Under the pieces are notes generated by a model. It did not search any database and had not been told where the DNA came from. It saw only the letters and a list, made by a program, of their open reading frames with translations. A stretch of DNA of 6,035 bases from JAQAZP01 sp032127265 (GTDB lineage Bacteria > Acidobacteriota > JAQAZP01), in the NCBI GenBank assembly GCA_032127265.1, contig JAQAZP010000017.1:1-6035 (forward strand), in the 5' to 3' direction. Positions 1 to 4,324 of the stretch are shown here, piece after piece. A program made the translations under genes and the position numbers. The first letter of the stretch is position 1, and every line of letters begins with the position of its first letter.

Positions 1-156
1 TTGGCGGACTCCCACCGGTAGCGGGGGAACTTACTCCTTTTTTCTCCCCAAAGCAAGTGATATTCAGCCGCTTCCTCGCCGCTGTTCATTCGTCCCAATG
101 CACTCCTGGAGTAAATAACACGCCCGTGCCAGTTTCATGTACAATATTCTGGTATC
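1..156. other. Upstream non-coding region, no gene assigned
   Basis: No convincing gene is visible here. A + strand frame enters the window at base 2 and closes at TAA 116-118, so the tail of an upstream gene cannot be excluded, but its translation shows no family I recognise. A second frame, open from the edge to 323, runs through the signal-peptide region of the next gene and looks like a chance reading. A weak imperfect hairpin (CCG/CGG around 15-24) lies well before a six-T run at 38-43, which is too far apart for a persuasive terminator. Confidence 0.4.
140..145 (+). promoter_or_regulatory. Possible -10 box for the propeller gene
   Basis: TACAAT matches the sigma-70 -10 consensus at five of six bases and lies 23 bases before the start codon, in a locally AT-richer patch. 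No good -35 hexamer sits 16-18 bases upstream, and there is no correctly spaced extended -10 TG. The assignment is therefore tentative, and a transcript from here would have a very short leader. Confidence 0.25.
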
Positions 157-163
157 AAGGGAG
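157..163 (+). promoter_or_regulatory. Ribosome binding site of the propeller gene
   Basis: AAGGGAG is a near-consensus Shine-Dalgarno sequence with five bases between it and the ATG at 169. Together with the signal peptide that begins at this ATG, it fixes the start of the FG-GAP gene. Confidence 0.7.
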
Positions 164-168
164 TCAAC

Positions 169-2598
169 ATGAGACACCGGGATACAACACCGACGGGGAC
201 CCTCCGGCACATTCATCTGCTCCTGGTCTGTGGCCTCCTCGCAACCATCTGGTCACCATTTCTTCACGCATTGCCTTCCGGCCACCTGTTCGACGCCCCC
301 CTGTCCCACTACCTCCGGGGTGATCCGGAAAGTCTGGCCCCGGGTGACTTCAACGAAGACGGGCACCTCGATGCCGCTCTTGCGGACACCAGCGGGGGGC
401 TGAGGGTCTGCCTGGGAGACGGTGACGGCCGGTTTTCGCTCCTGGGCGTCGATTCGGCCGGTTACACGAAAACCGGCGTGGCCGCCGGTGACCTGGACGG
501 AGACGGCGCCCTGGACCTGGCGGTCTCTTACTACAACTGGTGGGACCCATACTACGGTGATCCGGAGAGTGGTGGGGTGGCCATCATCCTGGGCCATGGA
601 GACGGGACCTTTACCGATGCGGTCTCCCTGCTGGAGGGGGATCACCTGCCCCGGGACCTCGCCCTGGGTGATCTGAACGGGGACAGCCACATTGACCTGG
701 CCGTGATACTTATATCTGAAAATGCCGTGGCCGTTCTCCTGGGCCAGGGCGATGGCACGTTTTCCGCTCCGTCGTTCCATGCCACCGGCACTGAACCCAC
801 GGCCCTGGGCCTGGACGATCTGGATGGAGATGGTGACACGGACCTGGCGGTGACCAACTATCGTGGCCATTCTGTCTCCGTTCTGCTCAACCACGGGGAC
901 GGGACCTATGCCGCCGCTGATGATTATCCGGCAGGTGACCGTCCGTCTTCGATCGCCGTGGTCGACCTGGACCAGTCCGGCGGCCCGGACCTGGCGGTGA
1001 TCAACCAATGGGCCGGCACCCTGTCCGTTCTTTTCGGCGACGGCACTGGCGCCTACTCCGCGCCGGTGACCCATGGTGCGGGCAGTTACCCCAGTTCTGT
1101 CGCCGCCGGTGACATCAACGGCGACGGCCATGCCGATCTGGCTCTCGGTTCGGCCGGCAATCCCACGGTTCGGTTGTTGTTCAACGACGGATCAGGCGGT
1201 TTTGACCCGGGGGTTGACCAGCCGGCGCCCGAAAACACATCGGATGCCGCCATCGTTGACCTGGATGGGGACGGTTACCAGGATCTCTGCTTGGCAACGG
1301 CGGGTGTCTTCTATGGCAATCCCTGGTCTGGTGATTATTTCGGCCGCCTTTCAGTGCTGCTCAACTATGGCGAGGGTGATTTCCCTGCCCCGGGGAGCCA
1401 CACGGTTGGCAGCGGGCCGGTGGCCCTGGCTTTGGGTGACCTGAACGAAAACAGTATCACGGACCTGGTGGCCGCTGATGGATCGCGGCTCTGGGTTCTG
1501 CCAGGGAACGGCGACGCCACGTTCGGTGCCCCCGTTGGATACGGTGAGTCGTACAGCCCGGACGACCTGGTGCTCGCCGAACTGAACGGGGACGGCCATC
1601 TCGATGTGGCGGCGGTGTCCTCCACCGCGACCATGGTTTTTCTTGGCAACGGCGACGGCACGCTGACACTTGCGGGAAGCATGGCCCCCGGCGGCAACAG
1701 CCTGCACATCGCCGACCTGGACCTGGATGGCAACCTGGACCTGGTGGTCGTCGGTTGGGGAATCAGCTTCCTGTTGGGAAACGGTGACGGCACGTTTCAG
1801 TTGAGCGACTTCGTGGTCGAAAATCCTGGACTCGGGAGCCTCGAAGTTTCGGTTGGAGCACTGGATGGTGACGGGATTCCCGACCTGGCGGTCAGGTATA
1901 CCTGGACGAACGATTTCGACCTCTTTTCCGCGGTGGATGTCTGGTTTGGTGCCGGTGACGGTACATTCACTTTTGGGGAAACGTCTCAGGTGGGCAACTA
2001 TCATGGCCCGCTGCATCTCCATGACCTGGATCTGGACGGTCATCTGGATCTGATTCTGGGCAGCAGGGAGGCGCAATTTTTCACTGAAACCGGCTTCGGT
2101 GTCAAAGTGTACATCCGCTGGGGCCTCGGAGACGGCACATTTGCCTCCGGGCCGTCTTTCGCCACCGGTGTGAAACCTTCGGCGATCCACGTGGATGATC
2201 TGAACGGGGATGGACTGCCCGACCTGGCGGTGACCAATGCCGAGTCCCGAAACGTGGCCGTCCTGCTGAACGAAGGGGACCGGTCTTTCGTGGAGGGTGA
2301 TTCATATCTCTGCGGCACTACACCGCAGTGTCTCTCCGCCGCCGACCTGGATGGCGACGGTGACCTGGAACTGGTCACAGGCAACATGGGGAGCAATGAC
2401 GTGAGTGTGTTGATCAACCTGTCGCGGTTCCCCTTCCTGGTCACCGGTCCCGGCCGCGGTGAGGCGAACCCGCCGCTGGTCAGGATGTTCGACTTCTCCC
2501 GGGACTGCACCATGCGCCGGCAGTGGCAGGCCTACGGTGTCTCGCGCTATGGCGTCAACGTGGCCTGTGCCGACCTGGACGGCGACGGCCGGCCGTAA
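169..2598 (+). CDS. Secreted FG-GAP/VCBS repeat protein, prematurely terminated
   Basis: This 809-residue ORF encodes a predicted extracellular or surface beta-propeller protein. Residues 1-34 form a signal peptide: basic n-region, hydrophobic core around LLLVCGLLATIW, likely cleavage after FLHA. Residues about 57-752 are a run of FG-GAP/VCBS repeats, each pairing a calcium-loop motif such as DLDGDGALDLAV with a strand motif such as VLLGQGDGTF. From about residue 757 the sequence changes to a different unit type (TGPGRG, VRMFDF, YGVNVA), which is cut after one copy by TAA. The start at 169 is supported by the AAGGGAG site and the signal peptide. Family members are known in integrin-like folds and in many secreted bacterial proteins with binding or adhesive roles; no enzymatic residues are recognisable. 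No specific ligand or function can be assigned. As written, the product would lack most of its third domain. Confidence 0.85.
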   Translation: MRHRDTTPTGTLRHIHLLLVCGLLATIWSPFLHALPSGHLFDAPLSHYLRGDPESLAPGDFNEDGHLDAALADTSGGLRVCLGDGDGRFSLLGVDSAGYTKTGVAAGDLDGDGALDLAVSYYNWWDPYYGDPESGGVAIILGHGDGTFTDAVSLLEGDHLPRDLALGDLNGDSHIDLAVILISENAVAVLLGQGDGTFSAPSFHATGTEPTALGLDDLDGDGDTDLAVTNYRGHSVSVLLNHGDGTYAAADDYPAGDRPSSIAVVDLDQSGGPDLAVINQWAGTLSVLFGDGTGAYSAPVTHGAGSYPSSVAAGDINGDGHADLALGSAGNPTVRLLFNDGSGGFDPGVDQPAPENTSDAAIVDLDGDGYQDLCLATAGVFYGNPWSGDYFGRLSVLLNYGEGDFPAPGSHTVGSGPVALALGDLNENSITDLVAADGSRLWVLPGNGDATFGAPVGYGESYSPDDLVLAELNGDGHLDVAAVSSTATMVFLGNGDGTLTLAGSMAPGGNSLHIADLDLDGNLDLVVVGWGISFLLGNGDGTFQLSDFVVENPGLGSLEVSVGALDGDGIPDLAVRYTWTNDFDLFSAVDVWFGAGDGTFTFGETSQVGNYHGPLHLHDLDLDGHLDLILGSREAQFFTETGFGVKVYIRWGLGDGTFASGPSFATGVKPSAIHVDDLNGDGLPDLAVTNAESRNVAVLLNEGDRSFVEGDSYLCGTTPQCLSAADLDGDGDLELVTGNMGSNDVSVLINLSRFPFLVTGPGRGEANPPLVRMFDFSRDCTMRRQWQAYGVSRYGVNVACADLDGDGRP
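337..2427 (+). repeat. About fourteen tandem FG-GAP/VCBS repeats
   Basis: I count fourteen protein-level repeats across residues about 57-752, each roughly 40-60 residues. They begin with units containing DFNEDGHLD, DLDGDGALD and DLNGDSHID and end with DLNGDGLPD and DLDGDGDLE. The DxDGDGxxDL loop is the calcium-binding signature of this family. Units 5 and 8 have degenerate loops (DLDQSGGPD, DLNENSITD). Seven such repeats make one propeller, so fourteen fits two seven-bladed propellers in tandem; that is an inference from the count. At DNA level some units remain similar, for example GACCTGGCGGTGACCAA occurs in phase at 841 and 2221, as expected from internal duplication. Confidence 0.8.
2596..2598 (+). 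other. Premature in-frame TAA at a conserved Glu position
   Basis: The codon after DLDGDGRP is TAA. The equivalent codon in the following four units (2758, 2929, 3103 and 3277) is GAA, GAA, GAG and GAG. One G-to-T change from GAA explains it. The frame is open again directly afterwards, starting ILTGPGPG, and stays within the repeat family. Confidence 0.9.
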
Positions 2599-2625
2599 AT
2601 CCTTACCGGCCCCGGCCCGGGGGAA

Positions 2626-3483
2626 ATGTTTGGCCCCCACGTGCGCGGGTTCGAGGATTCGGGAGAGCCGGTCCCCGGCATTTCGTTCCTTGCTTACGGC
2701 ACCCACCGTTACGGAGTCAACGTGGCCGGCGCGGACCTGGACGGCGACGGGCGGCAGGAAATGCTCACCGGGGCCGGCCCGGGAGCGGTCTTCGGGCCCC
2801 ATGTGCGGGGCTGGTCGTGGGACGGAACGGCCACCACGCCGATCCCCGGCATCTCGTACTTCGCCTACGGCACGCTGAAGTGGGGTGTGAATGTCGCCGG
2901 TGGCGATATCGCCGGTGACGGATTCGACGAAATCATCACCGGCGCCGGGCCGGGAAGCGTGTACGGCCCCCACGTGCGGGGCTGGGACTGGGACGGCGGC
3001 GGAACCATCGCACCCATCGGGCAGGTCTCCTACCTCGCTTACGGCACCAATCACTGGGGGGTCAATGTCTGCGCCGGCGACATCGATGGCGACGGGATCG
3101 ACGAGATCGTTACCGGGGCCGGGCCGTCGGGCGGTTTCGCCCCCAATGTGCGCGGCTGGAACTGGGACGGATCGGGATCGGTGACCATGATCCCGGGCCT
3201 CGATTTTTTCGCGTACAGCACACTGCAGTGGGGCGTCAATGTCGCCTGCGGCGACCTGGACGGGGACGGGATCGACGAGATCCTCACCGGCCGCGGGCCG
3301 GGGAGCACCTTCCACGCCCGGGTGCGCGGATTCAACTATGACGGCGACACGTTGGCCCCCCCTGCCCGGCGTGGACTTCACGGCGTACGATCCGGCGGTG
3401 ACGCTTCACGGCGTGAAAGTGGTTGCCGGCCGGACCCTTGTATCCCCGGGGAAATGATCTGTTCCGCCGGAAATACCTGTTGA
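2626..3483 (+). CDS. C-terminal fragment of the broken propeller gene
   Basis: This 285-codon ORF is in the same frame as the gene starting at 169 and is best read as its detached C-terminus, not an independent gene. It has no signal peptide; its first ATG falls inside a repeat unit (GEMFGPHVRGF), with only a G-run immediately before it and no proper ribosome binding site. Homologous sequence begins upstream of that ATG, right after the TAA. It carries most of unit 2 and units 3-6 of the TGxGPG/VRGW repeats. After the seven-C run at 3356-3362 the frame is wrong: the last ~42 residues, including a Cys-rich tail, are probably artefactual. The expected ending (LPGVDFTAY to VSPGK) lies one frame over and stops at 3455-3457. 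Independent translation is doubtful. Confidence 0.75.
   Translation: MFGPHVRGFEDSGEPVPGISFLAYGTHRYGVNVAGADLDGDGRQEMLTGAGPGAVFGPHVRGWSWDGTATTPIPGISYFAYGTLKWGVNVAGGDIAGDGFDEIITGAGPGSVYGPHVRGWDWDGGGTIAPIGQVSYLAYGTNHWGVNVCAGDIDGDGIDEIVTGAGPSGGFAPNVRGWNWDGSGSVTMIPGLDFFAYSTLQWGVNVACGDLDGDGIDEILTGRGPGSTFHARVRGFNYDGDTLAPPARRGLHGVRSGGDASRRESGCRPDPCIPGEMICSAGNTC
3356..3362 (+). other. Seven-C run causing a +1 frameshift in the last repeat
   Basis: Before the run the frame reads VRGFNYDGDTLA, matching the VRGWNWDGSG strand of the previous unit. After it, the continuing match (LPGVDFTAY against IPGLDFFAY of the previous unit) is found only in the next frame. Six Cs instead of seven would join the two halves perfectly as LAPLPGVDFTAY. 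The run is either a true slippage indel or a homopolymer sequencing error. Confidence 0.85.
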
Positions 3484-3506
3484 AATCCAACCCCATCTTC
3501 GATAAT
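3480..3506 (+). promoter_or_regulatory. Possible promoter for the small membrane protein gene
   Basis: TTGAAA (3480-3485) and GATAAT (3501-3506) resemble sigma-70 hexamers, each with one or two mismatches, but the spacer is 15 bases, shorter than the preferred 16-18. The following inverted repeat at 3508-3523 would overlap the transcription start. The position, about 60 bases before the next gene's ATG, is sensible; the assignment is tentative. Confidence 0.3.
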
Positions 3507-3507
3507 C

Positions 3508-3523
3508 ATTGAACAGGTTCAAT
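3508..3523. promoter_or_regulatory. Perfect inverted repeat, candidate operator
   Basis: ATTGAAC-AG-GTTCAAT is a perfect 7-bp inverted repeat with a two-base centre. It is too tight to form an RNA hairpin and is not followed by a T run, so it does not look like a terminator. Its size and symmetry fit a binding site for a dimeric DNA-binding regulator. It lies between the propeller gene and the membrane protein gene, 43 bases before the ATG at 3567. The regulator is unknown, and no regulator gene is in the window. Confidence 0.4.
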
Positions 3524-3555
3524 ATTTTCCAAACATGCAGTTCGTCTTTTCAGCG

Positions 3556-3561
3556 AGGAGG
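3556..3561 (+). promoter_or_regulatory. Ribosome binding site of the membrane protein gene
   Basis: AGGAGG is a full-consensus Shine-Dalgarno sequence, five bases before the ATG at 3567. It decides this start over a longer competing reading frame that begins at TTG 3509 in another phase. Confidence 0.85.
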
Positions 3562-3566
3562 GCCCG

Positions 3567-4001
3567 ATGTATCAGGAATCCGATCAGGGTGGTATGGCAG
3601 CAAGCGCGGTTGCTCTCGAGAAGGTGAAACTGCCGGCGATATTTCTCATGGTTACGGCGGGGCTGGGCGCCCTGATGGCAGTGATTTCCCTTGCCCTCCA
3701 TCTTTTCGGCACAGGCCTCAATCTGGCGAACATGGGGGATATGGGCGGGAACGAGCAACTCATCTCCATGATGTCCGGTGGAATGGGCGTGGGTTTGAGT
3801 ATTGTCGGTCTGGCCATGGCCGGTCTGGTTTTCTTCGGCGCGTCGAAAATGATGAAACTGGAGATGTACGGCCTGGCTCTGACCGCCTCCATCATCGCCA
3901 TGATCCCCTGCATCTCGCCCTGCTGCCTGCTGGGAATCCCCATCGGCATCTGGGCCCTGGTGGTGCTGCTCAATCAGGAAGTGAAAGCGGCTTTTCATTG
4001 A
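3567..4001 (+). CDS. Small four-helix membrane protein with C-terminal PCxSPCC motif
   Basis: The 144-residue product is a predicted inner-membrane protein of unknown function. A short polar N-terminus (about residues 1-21) is followed by hydrophobic segments at about 24-47 and 72-93 and a pair at about 102-114 and 119-135, joined by a Pro/Cys turn. A Met/Gly-rich loop (about 55-74) separates the first two. The most distinctive part is residues 112-129, MIPCISPCCLLGIPIGIW, followed by ALVVL and a polar tail. From memory, this tail resembles small uncharacterised membrane proteins, and membrane tails of larger proteins, common in Planctomycetota and similar phyla; I could not verify this by search. 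The three cysteines might coordinate metal or form disulfides, but this is speculation. A consensus ribosome binding site supports the start. The gene has its own terminator and appears monocistronic. Confidence 0.85.
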   Translation: MYQESDQGGMAASAVALEKVKLPAIFLMVTAGLGALMAVISLALHLFGTGLNLANMGDMGGNEQLISMMSGGMGVGLSIVGLAMAGLVFFGASKMMKLEMYGLALTASIIAMIPCISPCCLLGIPIGIWALVVLLNQEVKAAFH

Positions 4002-4010
4002 GCCGCTTTT
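3984..4010 (+). terminator. Intrinsic terminator overlapping the membrane gene stop codon
   Basis: A perfect 9-bp stem, AAAGCGGCT (3984-3992) with AGCCGCTTT (4001-4009), encloses an eight-base loop and ends in four Ts (4007-4010). The TGA stop (3999-4001) ends inside the stem, so the last codons of the gene also encode the terminator. The GC-rich stem core followed by Ts is typical of Rho-independent termination, although the T run is short. It separates the membrane protein gene from the protease gene. Confidence 0.65.
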
Positions 4011-4104
4011 CCCGGCGTTATTTCGGGTGACGGTCCAGCGTCCTTGATTGCCCTCCGGTTGTCCGGAAGCTGTGGCGGAAAACTGCGATTCTTCAATCCA
4101 CCCC

Positions 4105-4133
4105 TTGCCATTATTGCCAGCAACACTTATATT
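4105..4133 (+). promoter_or_regulatory. Sigma-70-like promoter for the protease gene
   Basis: TTGCCA (4105-4110) and TATATT (4128-4133) each match the -35 and -10 consensus at five of six bases and are separated by exactly 17 bases, in the most AT-rich part of the intergenic region. A second TTGCCA copy follows at 4114-4119 but is too close to that -10. Transcription would start near 4140 and give a leader of about 185 nt before the protease ATG. This is the best promoter candidate in the window. Confidence 0.5.
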
Positions 4134-4139
4134 TATCGT

Positions 4140-4324
4140 CATTGAGAGTCTGTGGCGCGGGATGCTCCGGGGCCGGACTCTTCAGCGTTTCCCGTCTGTC
4201 AGGGATAATGCTCGCCAGGTTCGTTGAATTTGCCGGATCGAAGCAGTACACCCATCACCATCCCGTTTGTGGGATATCGCTTTCCCGGACCTTTTCCATC
4301 CCTTTGCTGGAGGTATTCCTGATC
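4140..4324 (+). other. Long untranslated leader of the protease gene with small hairpins
   Basis: With the gap from 4011 to 4139, this makes a gene-free stretch of about 315 bases. Two inverted repeats stand out. AGAGTC (4145-4150) pairs with GACTCT (4176-4181) and can be extended inward by a G-T and a G-C pair. ATCCC (4260-4264) pairs with GGGAT (4271-4275) around a six-base loop. No known riboswitch class is recognisable. The leader is open in the protease frame, with an in-frame ATG at 4208 that would add 39 codons; that extension would bury the signal peptide and has a poorer ribosome binding site, so it is not favoured. Confidence 0.35.
4309..4314 (+). promoter_or_regulatory. Ribosome binding site of the protease gene
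   Basis: GGAGGT is a strong Shine-Dalgarno core located ten bases before the ATG at 4325. The spacing is slightly long, but the site favours this start, which begins a textbook signal peptide, over the in-frame ATG at 4208. Confidence 0.65.

Larger units (their letters stand above)
169..3457 (+). pseudogene. Full extent of interrupted secreted multi-propeller gene (nonsense plus frameshift)
   Basis: This entry marks the extent of what appears to be one ancestral gene of about 1,095 codons. The 809-codon ORF from 169 stops at TAA 2596-2598, and the same frame then continues with the same repeat family to 3355. The last repeat unit is recovered only by moving one frame after the C run at 3356-3362; removing one C gives a protein ending at TGA 3455-3457. 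Sequence on both sides of each lesion keeps repeat periodicity and coding character, so the lesions are recent, or are sequencing or assembly errors. The intact product would be an exported protein with a signal peptide, about fourteen FG-GAP repeats and six C-terminal propeller-like units. Whether the gene is truly dead cannot be decided from this sequence alone. Confidence 0.75.
2437..3457 (+). repeat. Six C-terminal 'TGxGPG...VRGW...GVNVA' repeat units
   Basis: Six tandem units can be laid out: 2437-2598, 2599-2760, 2761-2931, 2932-3105, 3106-3279 and 3280-3457 (54, 54, 57, 58 and 58 codons, then a last degenerate one). Each starts with a [IL]xTGxGPG motif, then a VRGW or VRGF strand, a WDG turn, a PIPGISYFAYGT-like strand, WGVNVAGGD and a calcium-type DxDGDG loop. 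Units 2-5 each end in a Glu codon (GAA, GAA, GAG, GAG). Unit 1 has TAA in that place. Unit 6 contains the seven-C frameshift and has a divergent end (GVKVVAG). The pattern suggests a third propeller-like domain of six blades, distinct from the upstream FG-GAP repeats but sharing the Asp-rich loop. Confidence 0.85.

Noticed and set aside
15..43. Hairpin plus T run as terminator of an upstream gene
   Set aside because: The stem is only three base pairs plus two after a mismatch, and the T run is about ten bases or more away.
217..240. Lipoprotein signal at the LLLVCG segment of the propeller protein
   Set aside because: The residue before Cys21 is Val, where a lipobox needs Gly, Ala or Ser, and a normal signal peptidase I site (FLHA) follows.
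57..323. 88-codon open frame before and across the start of the propeller gene
   Set aside because: It starts at GTG without a ribosome binding site and overlaps the signal-peptide coding region; its Pro-rich translation has no family features.
253..2190. Minus-strand open frames at 253-1131 and 1351-2190
   Set aside because: They lie opposite the FG-GAP repeats; their Val/Gln-rich translations simply follow the antisense of DxDGDG codons and lack a ribosome binding site or family.
2596..2598. TAA reassigned to Glu in this organism
   Set aside because: Only one in-frame TAA supports it; Glu is otherwise encoded by GAA and GAG throughout, and a single mutation or error is simpler.
2302..3381. 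Long minus-strand open frame (359 codons) opposite the C-terminal repeats
   Set aside because: It mirrors the repeat periodicity of the + strand gene. Long antisense frames are expected opposite GC-rich repetitive coding sequence, and the translation has no recognisable domain.
3509..4030. Plus-strand 173-codon frame and a minus-strand 207-codon frame around the small membrane gene
   Set aside because: The frame at 3567 has a consensus ribosome binding site, clear membrane helices and a terminator at its end; the others have none of these.
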